This document shows positions 35,198 through 47,000 of a stretch of DNA of 64,000 nucleotides, piece by piece. Position numbers and translations under genes: made by a program. Source of the DNA: Sphagnum compactum (taxonomy: Eukaryota; Bryophyta; Sphagnopsida; Sphagnales); assembly GCA_965153455.1 (NCBI GenBank), contig OZ234494.1, positions 3,968,001-4,032,000 on the forward strand. Direction: 5' to 3'. The first letter of the stretch is position 1, and each line of letters begins with the position of its first letter. The notes under the pieces were generated by a model, which saw only the letters and a program-made list of their open reading frames with translations, was not told where the DNA came from and did no database searches.

Positions 35198-37218
35198 CAC
35201 TATAAAGAATTTGCATTAACAACTGTTTTTTCAACTATTTTTTAGTTATAAATGCCACATGTGACTATAATTTGCTCTAGTCACCTTAGATAAGTTGCAT
35301 AAAATTTCGATTGCAAAAAACAATATGTGGCACCAAATCACAGTGGTAATCACAAAAAGATGCAACTTACATGAATGTTTCATCCATCCAAATTAACTTA
35401 CATGGCATTGTTATTTTGCGACTGTTTTTACGACTAAACAATGTAGTTACATTATTTATATAAATATTGTTTAAATATTTTTTATTTGAATATTAAAAAT
35501 AAAATTATTATTTCTATATTTATATGTATTATATTATTGATAATTTCATTAATTTCAACTTATAACTTGTTGACACATGTCATTATTTAGGTTAGGCTAA
35601 AAGCCTAGTTTAGGTTATTAGTTAGGCTGCCTAGTTTACCTAGTAGGTTATGTAAGTAAGGAATATTCAGTCAATTTACCACCATTGACCACAACCGTGT
35701 CGTTTGTGAAAACTGATCCTTGAACCTGAAGGATGGAGATTAATCCCTTTACCACCAAGCCACCCATTTTTTATGACAATATAATAATGTGCATTATATT
35801 TACATTACTTGATTTAAAACATTGCACAAATTTTCTTTTTTTATATTTGGTTTTTAATTGATATTTTGTCCAAATGACAAGATTTAAAATTCAATCTTAA
35901 TTCTTTTTCAATAATGTACACAACTTTTTTGTTTTTCTTTCAAAAATGTAAACTAAAGTGAAAAGAAAAATACTTGAATTTCGTTATTGAATACCATTTC
36001 AATGACTATTCCTTGGAGAAAATTAATTCAAGCACATGATCATTTATAAATGGAAAAACTTTTTGTGGATAATATAATAACAAATAAAATTGTATATTTT
36101 GTATCTTAAACCTTCATTTGATTCTAAAAATTATATTATACATATTTGCTTTTGAATATCATAATTTTAACAATAGAATTTAATTTAGATGTGTCATATA
36201 TAATTTATTGAAATATAATATTTATAAATGGTTATAAATATTATAAAAGATTTTATATTAACCATATAATTTCTGATGTAAAATGTTAATCTAAAAATTT
36301 GATTATAATTTGAAAATATTAATTAATGCCATATGATTAATTTATTTTATGGAACTATAAATTTTATTACTTTTACACTTATAATATATTTAATTTTACT
36401 TAAAATTATGATATAAAAATTATATATTATAATTGTACCAACATAAATTAATTTGATTATATGATATATAACTTAGTCACATATAATGTTTATAAATGGA
36501 TCATAAATTAACTTTACTACCTATTACTTAACCCACGTACATACTTCCTACTATATATCCTACTTAATTATTAACTATTATCTAGCTTAACTTATAAATA
36601 GATTAATTGCATAGCCTACTTAATTAATTAACTAATTAAACAACATTATGATATATCAACATGATATTTTTTAATGTTGGAAATTCCAAATAATGGTCCA
36701 TATCTACCATGGCCATGGGTCCTCTAAAATTTCACAAACCTACCAAAATCTACTACACATTTAATGTTTAGTTCATTCAAGAAAGCTAAGGAACAAAATT
36801 AGACCACTACATCCAACAATTTCATTGGCCAACTCATTTTTATTACATTTAATTACATATACATTTGTAATTAGGATTTATAGTGGCAATTGAAGTTGAT
36901 AAAATGCCACGTGGTGTTTAATGGCCTATGAACCACATCCCAAGTCACAAAAACAATTACATTTTCATCTCTTTTGACATGTCATTAAAAGTAAATGACA
37001 TAAGTCCATTTTTCATTTTCACTTTCATCCAAACTAACATTAGCTGCAAGTCATAGCTGCACATGCAACTACGAACCACTTCTTTGTTATTTTTATGATT
37101 AGACAGTTGTTTTCACCATGGTGCCATGAAGGATAATCGCATCAATAATTGAAAAAATGGTTGATTTGGACACAAGTCGCAAATGTGTGGGTTGGAATGT
37201 ACAAAATTCCTTGTAGTG
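35198..37218. mobile_element. Nonautonomous CACTA-type element, 2,021 bp
   Basis: The left end is CACTATAAAGAATTTGCA and the right end, reverse-complemented, CACTACAAGGAATTTTGTAC. TTT flanks both ends (35195-35197 and 37219-37221), giving a 3-bp target duplication, although T runs make that match less telling. The interior is extremely AT-rich and noncoding. It contains TAGG/CCTA-rich stretches (about 35580-35660 and 36520-36560) and TTAATTAATTAA-like DNA, as does the element at 50105-52071, which suggests one family. Confidence 0.7.
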
Positions 37219-37379
37219 TTTTAATATGATTCCAATTAAATTCTATTACAACATGAATATACTAAAAATTGGCAATGTTAATGTTGAATACAACTTTACA
37301 TTTTAAGTTCATTTGCAATCTTGAAAAACTACAATTGTGATAGTTCAAACTATCCACCTTTTTTTTTTCGCCCCAACAA

Positions 37380-39117
37380 TCCTGCAACAAGGTAATACAG
37401 ATACTTACCATGGTCAACATGACCATGGAATTCCATGTCCTTCCTACCCTTGTAAAAGCCATCACAATTACTACCACATTTGACCTTTGAACGTCTTGAA
37501 AAAGATTTGACAAATTTGCTTTGGTGGTCAATTACATAACAAAAAGTCAATTCCTTGTCACACTACTATAGGGATCTTTGATATGCATGAAACATTAAAG
37601 CTACCATGGTTTCCAATTCAAAGATCGACTCAACCAATTTGACTTGTGTGACAAGGTTATTCCTATATCACAAATAAAGGTGCCAATTTGAACACTTTCA
37701 CACATGCCCTAACAAACATTGTGTCATGTGTTCCATTAATGTTATTGCAATTGTATGCTGGCAATTGTTATGCACATGTTATGTCCAAATGTTGTTAGTA
37801 TGTTCCTAACAATTTAAAAGTTTGTGGTTCCTTGAAAGAGGTGTGTGAATAAAGATGAGCAAATGTTGGTACAAAAAATTATTACATGGATAAAAAAAAG
37901 TGGAAAGGAAAAGCAAGAATGGGTAAAAGCTTGCAAAGATGCATCTTTTCACCCTCGGATGTTAACTTGACACCTATGAAGATTAGACTTACCTCTAAAG
38001 TCTTTTTTTTTAAAAAAAAACTTTGAAGTTTAAATATGTCATTATTAATTTGAGTTATTTGATGTAGACATTTGCCTTGTAAAATAGAATTCCTAGCTCA
38101 TAAACTTGAGCTATGGCAAAGAAAATCAATGAAGTGCTTATTTAGGTGATCACACAAGGTGTATTAACCAATTTCGAAAGTAGTGGTTGTTGTTTGATGC
38201 AATTGTTGCCACCATCATTGTGTGTTGTATGATGGAAAACAACAATTTTGAAATCACTATTTAAATGCAAGTATGTGGCTTACTATTTTGTGAATTTTGT
38301 GGTGATGCTTTCATTAAGTGAATAGAGTTTGTTGTCCAACAATTTGCAAATTGTTTTTGCTTGTAAGTTGGGGACATTCATTTTGAATTGCATCATTAAA
38401 CGGACCTTATGAAATTTGAGGTGATAAATGTGTTGAAGCCATTTATGGATTTTACACCTTCATTGTAACCTTACAATTAATGCACATATCATGTTGGTCC
38501 TTATGTTGGACCCTTGTTTCAAAAATTTGCAATTCATTAGGGACTATGTGGCCTTGAAATGGTAATGCAAATTACAGCAAAATATGGCTGTGTGGATTTC
38601 GGATGACTATGTTGCTAACTATCTATAATAGATTGACACCAACCCCTCTCAATGTTGAACCTCTAAATCTTGTTTTGCCTAAGTTGTGTGTTTTTGGTTT
38701 TTAGTTTCAACAAAGGAAGCTAGCATGGGCCTATTTTGAGTTGAATTGTTGTTTTACAAACAAACTACAATGACAAATGAAATTTTCAATCTTTTGAATT
38801 GGTGGGTAAAACATAAACAATAGTTCCTAAATATTTGTTTTTTTGCATGGTAAGTTATGGTCATCGTGGGTTCATAGATTGAAACTATATAGATTTTAAT
38901 GTGGCCAAGATTATGACAAGATTGAAGCATTGTCATCTTGGCATTGAAAATTTGGACAAACTAATCTTCATCATGAAAATTTAGTTAGATGGCCTTAGAT
39001 CAAAGTGCACAACCAATTTATGGGTCAAGTCAATGAAGGAATGCTTATGTGTTAAAGACTCTTTGCTTGAAGAGAACAAAAAACCAATTATAGATTTTGG
39101 TTTATTTGAAAAGGATT
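37380..39117 (+). pseudogene. hAT-superfamily transposase remnant (N-terminus missing)
   Basis: Plus-strand frames read KGANLNTFTHALTNIVSCVP (about 37675-37735), AGNCYAHVMSKCC and LKVCGSLKEVCE (about 37760-37845), GKARMGKSLQRCIFSPSDVN (about 37900-37970), HIMLVLMLDPCFKNLQFIRD (about 38485-38545) and the C-terminal dimerisation part MTRLKHCHLGIENLDKLIFI (about 38915-38975), ending KKPIIDFGLFEKD and TGA near 39115. The LMLDPxFKNL motif and the order are typical of hAT transposases. It resembles the minus-strand copy at 13.8-16.2 kb in plan. Frameshifts and stops are frequent. No BED finger was found upstream, where the CACTA-ended element now lies. Confidence 0.85.
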
Positions 39118-40544
39118 GATTTTATTGTTGAAAACTATAAAATGCAAAACACTTCTTATGCAAACAATTGTAAAGCTCAAACAAAAAATGAAATAAATCT
39201 AGAGTTTATAGAGTTTTACACAAGTGATTGATTTGCTCCTATTTTTGTTTTGTTTGAATGTGTTGCAACTTCATTGTTGACGTGTGATTCTGTAACCAAG
39301 ATTAATGCAATTTGTGCTTGCACGTTTGTGTTGGTTTTCAACTTTCCATGGTGTTTTGGTTTGATCAATTTTTATTTTCTTTTTAGGTTTTGAAGTTTTG
39401 GATGTTTAAGGAAAACAAAGTCAAGGGCTGGTTGAAAACTTTGCGAATCAATCTTCATTTTGGTATTTAAAAGCTTTAGTGTTCAAAAGACTATATAGAA
39501 CTAGTTGGAGGTGTTTTGATTTGCCTTTTGTCTTCTTTGGTGTTGAAGTTTAAGTGTCTAAAAAAACATAGTTGTGGTGTCTATTTTTTATGTTTGAACT
39601 TGAATGTTTAAAAAATATAAAGCCATGAAGTTGTAAGTTGAAAGAATTGTAAAGTTAAAGTTTGTGGTATCTTGAATTAATCTTGTACATTTTATCTTTT
39701 TTTCAATCTTGAATGTTTAAAGAACAAGAGAATTAAGGGCTTGAAAATTGTGTGAATTAGCAAGTTTGTTCTGACTTTTTGAAATTTTACAAAGGGCAGG
39801 GCGTTAAAAGTTGAAAGAATTGCAAAGTCGCAAGTTGTGTTTGTTTATATTTGGTTTTACAACTTGTTTATGTTTGGGAGGCCAAGGACAAAAAAGAGAA
39901 CACCCCCTCCAAGAGTGCACTATGTCTCAACCTTTTGTGTATGGACACTTTAGTTCACGAAGATGATAATGGCTATATGCAACATGAGAAACTCCAACTT
40001 CTGATTTTCAAGAGGTGTCATCATCATCCAAGGGTGGGTGACAACAATTACACTTTTGATTATTTAGTCATTATGCATTGTAGCCATTTTGTAATAGCTC
40101 ATATGATTAAAGTCTAGAACAATTTTCTATGTTGGGTGAAACAATTTACACCCTTTCTTGTACCATGGACTTTGGCACAATGTTTGTAGTGACAATTTCA
40201 CATGTACATTGTCTTTGATTATTTTTTGCATGGAAAATGATGTCAATTTTGATTATGCTTGTCATCCTCATACCTAGGTACTTGTTTGCAAGGCATCCTA
40301 CATATAAATGAATGTTTTGCATGCTCAAATATAAAATGAAAACTAGTTTATGTCCATGCATGTAAGACCTAACTTCCCCAAAAAATCAACAAGCCCAGGC
40401 CCTATGTTACAATTTTCTTTTAGGCCATGTCTGGAAGGTATCTTTGCAAGTACATATCCGCCCAACAATGGTTTTTACTACCTACCTTCTAACAACCCAG
40501 GAGCCCTTACCTGCATACCAACCACCTCGATGCATACCTATTTA
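39118..40544. other. AT-rich intergenic DNA with diverged tandem units
   Basis: Between about 39380 and 39830 a unit with TTGAATGTTTAAAGAACAA-like text recurs roughly four times (39387, 39540, 39596, 39704) with irregular spacing. No gene is recognised. Confidence 0.5.
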
Positions 40545-40772
40545 ATAACTTAGTAGGTACCTAGTTTGGTAGATAATAGGTAAGTAGTACCTAGAGGTAG
40601 AATAAGTAGGTACCTAGGTAGTAGGTAGGTATGTATGTAATGCCTACTTAATAAATAGGTAAGTAGTTAGGTAGGTGCCTAGTAGTAGGTTTTATTTTAG
40701 GTATGTACTACTTATATTTAGTAGGTAGGTATGTATGTACTACATAGTAAGTAGGTAGATAATAGGTTGTAC
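40545..40772. repeat. Degenerate GTAG/TACC minisatellite
   Basis: Dominated by variants of TAGGTAGGTA, GTAGGTACCTAG and AAGTAGGTAGATAATAGG. Both strands' versions of the tetranucleotide (GTAG and CTAC) are mixed, so parts can fold back. Similar tracts lie at 50585-50880 and 63445-63565. Confidence 0.85.
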
Positions 40773-41165
40773 TAGCTCATAAACACATATTTAATTAATT
40801 TAGGACTTTTCCTTACTTCTTGGATGGTATAAACTTCGTCTAATGGGCACCAGATTATTAAAATGTAACCTTATATTCAAGTAAAAACAATAATCATTCG
40901 CAAAGATAACATCCACAAAGACATTTTGTTTTAAAATGGTACTTCTTTTTTCATCAAAGCAAAAACATCTGTAAAATATAAATAACTGCTGGGGTGCATG
41001 GCATGTAGGGAATCCCAAGTGTTAGCAGCTCGATTCACTTCTAGGAAAGTAGGTTGCAAAGTGGGTTGGTAGCCCGAAAACAATGGACAAGAGGGACACA
41101 CCCATGGCGTACCAAAACTTTGGACTTCTTTCTAAAAGGATTTTACCAGAGAGGAAAATGCACCT
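40773..41165. other. Spacer upstream of the gene-derived array
   Basis: No recognised gene. It lies downstream of the strictosidine-synthase-like gene on the minus strand. Confidence 0.45.
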
Positions 41166-41887
41166 AAATGCAAAGAGCTGAAGAAGCAGCTAAAGTGATT
41201 GTAGAGAATATACAGCAAATTGAAGCAAAAAGAGCTGAAAAATGGGAGAGAGACTATGGAAAGACCTGCCAAATGCAAAGACCTGAAGAAGCAGATCTAA
41301 ACTGATTGTAGAGAGTAATATTTACAGCTATTTGAAGCAAAAGAGCTAAACCAAAAGAGCTTGAAATGGGAGAGACTATGGATCCATCTGTCTAAATGCA
41401 AAGCTCAAGAAGCAGCTACTGATGGTAGAGAACAAACAGTCATTTGCAGCTCAAAAGAACCAAACCAGAAAAAAGCTCACAAATGGGACAGACTATGAAT
41501 TCATCTGCCAAATGCTAAGCTCAAGAATCAATTGAACTGATTGTAGAGAATAAACAGCTATTTGAAGCAAAAGAGCTGGTCCAAGAAAAAGCTCACAAAT
41601 GGGAGAGACTAAGGACACACTGATCTACCAAAATGCAAAGCTCATGAAGCAGCTAAACTGATGGTTAGAGAACAAACACTCTAGTAAAGAACTGAACCCA
41701 AAAAAGCTTTCAAATGGAATCAGACTAGTTACAGATTCATCTGCTAAATGCAAAGCTCAAGAATCATCAGCTAAACTGATGGAAAGAACAAATGGAGCTA
41801 TAAAATGGAGAAAGCTTCAAGAAGCAATCTGCAGCTGAACTGATTATTGTAGAGGATAAACAGCTATCTGGGGCAAGAGAACAGAGC
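41166..41887 (-). repeat. Tandem array (~105-140-bp units, 6 copies) built from the 3' end of the strictosidine-synthase-like gene
   Basis: Units begin with AAATGC on the plus strand at 41166, 41271, 41394, 41510, 41631 and 41746. Each contains AAGAAGCAGCTAAACTGAT, GTAGAGAA(T)AAACAGCTATTTGAAGC or variants, AGAGCTGAACCAAAAAAAGC and AATGGGAGAGACTATGGA. The last unit runs into the final codons of the gene: the coding text CTGATTATTGTAGAGGATAA / ACAGCTATCTGGGGCAAGAG (plus strand, 41840-41879) is the counterpart of CTGATTGTAGAGAATAAACAGCTATTTGAAGCAAAAGAG in the other units. The array therefore arose by repeated duplication of the gene terminus plus some 3' untranslated sequence. Confidence 0.9.
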
Positions 41888-44052
41888 CAATATAAAGCTT
41901 CCCATTATGCTCTTCCACTTCACTGACGAATCGAACACTCTGTCCGGTCTGATCCTCAAGAACCTCCTTCACATTCCCCTCAGGATCATACCGCAAGATC
42001 ATTGCATGCGGCTTTCCAATGGCAAGCCGGTACAACAATTTTTGTGGAACTGGAAGACGGCCCAGCAGATACCGCAGCCATGGGAGAGTCCCCAGAAATG
42101 TGTCAGCAGCATAGCGAACTGAATGCAAAGCTACCCAAAAATCACCCTCTTCATTGCATCGAACATTATCAGGCCATCCGGGCAAGATCACAAATGTGTG
42201 ATGCATGCCTGCTTTCTCCCCTTGCAACCAATACTGCACCAACCTACATCAGCCCCCCCCCCCAATTTTTTTTTGTTGGAAAACAGAAATCAAGAAGAAT
42301 GATCAACAGCAGCAGCAGCATAAAGAAGAAGAAAGGAATTGCAAAGAAATATGGATTGATTTCCATTACCTGCCATTTCTGGCATCACAAATTAAGACAA
42401 AGGTCCCATCTCTACTCACAGCTACCCCATTGGAAAACCGCAAATCCTTGATGAGTGTTGTGGTCTCTTTTGTGACAGGATCATACTTGATGAATCTGCC
42501 TGTGTTGTCACCTTCAAAAGTTGCAAGGAAAAATTGTCTGCAGGCCAAGTTCGTCACCGACAGGAAAGAATCCAGTCAGTCACAGCTTCGGCTTTTTCTT
42601 CTTCTTGTTAGACAAAAGAAGCAGCAAGAAACTTATAGCAAAGGGCAGAAATTATTATTGAAACCTTGATAGGTTGAAGAGAGCTTGAAGAAGAAGATGT
42701 GAAGCTTTTGCTTGAACTTTTTGTTTGGATTTCATTTGGACATCTTGCCAATAGGCTGCTGTGATCACAGATGTTTTTTCAAGTAGTTGTGCTCACAGTC
42801 ATCTCACAACTTTACTGGTCAAGCATTGACCAGTTGCACGAGCTGTGAGAGCTATGAGTGAAACTGTGACTCTGCCATACAATGAAATGTGCCTTCTATT
42901 CATAAGAACATGTATTCCCAGAGGTCCCAGAGAACATACTTTCACCACAGTTGCAGCAACTCTCCAATGGAAAGTGACTGTCCTGCAGCAAGAAACAAGG
43001 CCCTATGTCAGAGTGCTGTGATCACAGCAGCCTAATGGAAAGAGACCCTTACTTACCTTCGAGTCCATCTAGTGCTGCTGTCGGTGAAATACAAAATGCC
43101 ATCGTCATCGAAATCAAGATCATTGCAGAGCTTCATTGGAACGCCGTCGATGTGTGTGACAACAGCCTCCGTTTGACCTCCTTCTGGTCCCACTTTCAGG
43201 ATCCCTAAGTATGCATCCGCAATCCAAAGCTCGCCTGTCTTCTTGTTGAACCGCAGCCCCAAGGGTCGTCCACATACATGCTCAAACGCCAGATTCGAGG
43301 CTGGCGGATCCTTGGGCGCACAAATCTCTGACCTTGAAGAATGAGAAAAGATCAACACCCACCCACAAACACAAAATGGGATACCTGTAGATGATCCCAT
43401 CGCAAAAGCCGCCATATTTTGAGGAGATAAATGTCACAGTTGCCATATGTAGAGAATGAGCTGATATTCGTAGGCAGAACTACGCAGGATTCTTTAAAAA
43501 ATCTACTTTACTCTCTGACTGACCTGTAGCTAAATTTGGCTCATTCCTCTTGTGGATGATCGCCTGTCCACCTAATTGATAAAATTGCAAAAAAAAAAAA
43601 CGCTGAGTAACAGCGGAGTCAGCACGAGCAGCGAAGAAGATGACGAGGAAGAAGACGGAATTTTGTGTGTGTCTGTGTGAAAGACTCAGACTTTACCGAT
43701 TTTTCGAAGTGTATGCGAATGTGGACCAGCCGAGCTCTGGGCCATCATATCTGACGATCCTGCCATCGCTGACGCCTGTGTATGGTCCTCTTCCTTGCGA
43801 GTCGAACACGAAGCTCTCGGGTCCAAGGAACGGAACCTTCCAAATCTGCGACTTCTTGTGGAGCTTGCTCTCATTGTCTCTGCAAAGATTGGCAAGCACG
43901 TCAAACGGAGCTGGTGCCAAATACTGTGGCTTGAAATCTTTGATCCCTCTTGCAATTGACAAGTGCAATGGATCCGTGCCCAAATACCATGCTACAATTG
44001 TGATCAACAACGTTGGCACTCCTATCCTCCAGTTTACACATAAAGTTACCAT
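41844..44052 (-). CDS. Strictosidine-synthase-like protein (six-bladed beta-propeller, APMAP/SSL family)
   Basis: Four exons on the minus strand: 44052-43697, 43332-43057, 42537-42370, 42243-41844, introns all phase 2, giving 399 residues, the usual family length. The start ATG at 44052 has an in-frame stop just upstream. Residues ~8-25 (WRIGVPTLLITIVAWYLG) form a signal anchor. Family hallmarks in order: GPESFVFDSQGRGPYTG, GRIVRYDG, CGRPLGLRFNKKTGELWIAD, LCNDLDFDDDGILYFTDSS, GRFIKYDPVTKETTTLIKDL, FSNGVAVSRDGTFVLICDA, YWLQGEKAG, LPGWPDNVRCNEEGDFWVAL and GKLYIGSVLLPQIAVY. The family acts in ER, vacuole or apoplast. Only some members make strictosidine; most are hydrolase-like proteins of unknown substrate, so no alkaloid role is claimed. 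The last codons are the source of the adjoining tandem array. The intron 3 acceptor near 42244 sits beside a poly-C/G run and has a weak pyrimidine tract. Confidence 0.92.
42748..43038. mobile_element. MITE-like inverted-repeat segment in intron 2 of the strictosidine-synthase-like gene
   Basis: 42748-42770 (CCAATAGGCTGCTGTGATCA...) and the reverse complement of 43016-43038 agree in 22 of 23 bases. The 291-bp segment is noncoding and lies wholly in the intron between exons 2 and 3. No target duplication is apparent, so it may be a decayed MITE or only a local inverted duplication. Confidence 0.5.
43405..43580 (+). repeat. Dispersed repeat, copy 1 (intron 1 of the strictosidine-synthase-like gene)
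   Basis: It shares with 63650-63830, in the same order and orientation, CGCCATATT(C/T)TGAGG, GCAGGATTCT, CTCTCTGACTG, AAATTTGGCTC(A/G)TTCCTC, TTGTGGA(T/C)GATCGCC and CACCTA. Over 20 kb separates the copies. A short interspersed element or MITE is likely. No end motifs were fixed. Confidence 0.75.
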
Positions 44053-47000
44053 CTTGTTGAAATCTCAACACCACCTCCTCGTACTCCTACTCCTTTTCTG
44101 CCGCATCCACCAACTCCTTCTCTTCTTCTTCTGCTCTCCCTCAAACCTTCAACTTGGACTCAAAATTGTCAAACAAAAAACACTCTGCGCATCAATCAAC
44201 CCCTAAATAAAAATTTATCACCCAAAAGAATTATTCTTCACTAGTATATTGATCATCACTCAGCTGCTGCTGCTGGATCCACAAACACTATTCTCCACCC
44301 TCCCACCAGCACCCAACAGCTCAAAGGCCTCCCTGGGCTTTTCTTGTGTTGCTAGATCTTGAGCTGTAATGGTGCTCTCACTTCTGCTTACCTTTCTTTT
44401 TCATGAATGAAAGAAAAGTGAAAAAAAGAAGACTGAGAAAGTGTTTTGTCTGATGAAGAAGACTGAGGAAGTGTTTGTTGCCAAATTTACCATGCAAAAT
44501 GACCAAAAACCCTTCTACTACCTTAGCCTGCTAATGGGGTTCTTTCAGCAATTGCCAATTGCCAAATGGTTCATATATTTTGAGGATTTAACTTTGACAC
44601 ATGGATGTTTGAATTCTCTGGTGTTTTGGGCATGTAAGGGAATATATAAAGTATCATGAGTAGGCCAGATAGTTGTGTCACATGTGTGCAGTGTGCAGCA
44701 GTCTTTTTGGTCTGGCCCCTTATTGCAAGCTCAAACCAGCAGTTACAGTTAAAAAGAAGAAATGAACCCAGTTCCCAAAATATGAACCCAGTGAATGTTC
44801 CAAACACTGTGAGACCAAATGAAAGCTACATTGTTACCATAGACTCTCACAACAAAGAAGGAAGGAAATGGAGGAAGGAAGGAAGGAAGGACCTGAGTCC
44901 AGAGTCTAATTGCTAGCCTTCTAAATCCAAACTATGTGCCAGCAAAATGCTCAGACTCATTTTGTTTAGTAGAGAATTAAGGGGAAACATTGACATTCTC
45001 TTTTTTACTTTTGACTTTGCCATGAGGAAAGTTTGTCATTACCATTTGAATGTAAATGTTGGTGGAAAGGTGTTGAGTTCTTATTGTGTTTTTGTGTACA
45101 GTACTGAGGGTTGGTGAAAGTTGATTGGAGACGGATTGAGAGAAAGAAAGAAAGGCACGGCTCCTTCTTCCCAAGAGTTTTATTCCTATTGGATATCGGT
45201 CGGGTTACCTTTGAGACTAAGAAAATATGTGAAAGAGGGAAATCCATATTATGTACTGGTCTCTGAGACAACCCAATGGAGTGGCAGATGGCCACAACCT
45301 GGGTCTGACAAATGGCCATTACTTTACGTAATTGGCACTTAGGACAGATTCTGCCACATCAATAGGAACTTTGTAGACTATTTGCTAGATCCGAAGATGT
45401 TCTGTATGCAAGTGAAAGAGCTCTTGACCCTAAGAATCTCAGGATGAAGGACAAAATCTCTCCTAATTGTCAATTAGGAAAGTAAGTAGGTCTACCATAG
45501 GTGTTGTTGAGCACACAAATTGTATGACACATTTTCCAGAAACAATGAATGTGACAACAGAAGTGTGGCATGACATGTGAATATGTGCACAATCCATTGG
45601 AAACCCATTATGACTACGAACCACAAGTGAGCCACCAAGGTTCCACCTTAGTAACCTATCCTGTAAACCCTTCTGCTTCCACCTCACACAAGTAGATGAC
45701 CCTGTTATCATCCAAGTAGGTTATCAATCTTTAAACATTAATACACAATTTTTTTTAAACCAAAAATAATAATAATAATAATATTTTTTAAAACCTTATA
45801 ATTAATGTATAACCAGCAGGTTAACAGATGGTTTTCAACCGGTTATTTGAAAACTTACCCTTATGCATAACCAATAGTTATTACCCATAATTTTTGACAA
45901 ACTACACGGCACCCAAATTGATTTTGACACTGATATTGATATTATGTGTGGCACTCAAAAATTCATTTCAAAAAAATAACCTACCTGGTGGTTATATCAT
46001 TATAAAGCAATTACCAGCCAACACTGGACTGTACCATGCCTTTGGATCCAATCATATTCCCTATTTCAATGATCAAATGTATATCCAATTTGTGGATTCA
46101 TTCTTGCACCCAGCAAGGATGCAGAAGGCCAAGGGCCACTGGAGTGAATTTGCAAATTAGGGTTTAAATCACACTTATGTCATTGTTTGTTATTGGTGAC
46201 CTGCCTATAGGGAACTGCTGCCATCACAATTTACTTGAGTATGACTTATTGTGTGGGGGAGTGGGTTATAAATTGGTTGGGACCTTCTAGGTGAGGGTTT
46301 TCAAACCTTATCTATCCTTGAAAGTGAATGACAAAAGTGAATGACAAGTGTTTAAATTGTTAGAGAAACTTAAGATCAATGATTCTTGGAGTTGAAATTC
46401 AGAGATAAGGTTTTGGACTAGTGCTGGGCAATTATATGGTTTATCATCTGTCAATCTAGTAATGGAATAATTTTCACCAAAAAAAGAATAAAAATCCTAG
46501 AATGGAATAGGTTTAGCTACATTTATGCTTACTAGCTACAATTTTTTGAGTTGCTTAGAATAACATTCATTGCCAATCAAATAAAAATATACCTCCAAAT
46601 GCCCGCCAACTTGGCTCCATCAAGAAATTGAAAAACAAAACAGTGGTTGTGATCTGAATCATATTGTAGTACCTATTTTAACAATAACATGTTGGGAACC
46701 ATTTAATGCAAAATATATAACCACTATTATTTGGAAACTTGTAAACTTCAACCCCCCTCATTTATGTACCTTCACCTCTAACTCACATCAACCTTCTTCT
46801 AAAAACAATGGACAATCAAAGGACGTTTGATAATATAAAGAGTTTCTGCTTTGATGGAGGGCCTTTTTTTTAGGAATTTTACTATGTTTTAGGTGATTAT
46901 GTCCTAGTTATAATAGGTAAACCAAGATAACTTAAGTTGGAACTAGCTCTAGTGTTAATATAATTTCAATGGGAAATAAATCTTTGAATTGGATGACTCA

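Noticed and set aside
35690-35770. tRNA-like or SINE-like text (CCTTTACCACCAAGCCACCC)
   Set aside because: No cloverleaf or A/B box pair could be formed, and no tRNA gene was found anywhere in the window by eye.
42002-42669. Two plus-strand frames of about 150 codons
   Set aside because: Shadows of exons 3-4 and introns of the strictosidine-synthase-like gene.
43640-44206. 188-codon plus-strand frame
   Set aside because: It is antisense to exon 1 and the leader of the strictosidine-synthase-like gene, which has clear family motifs and splice sites on the other strand.
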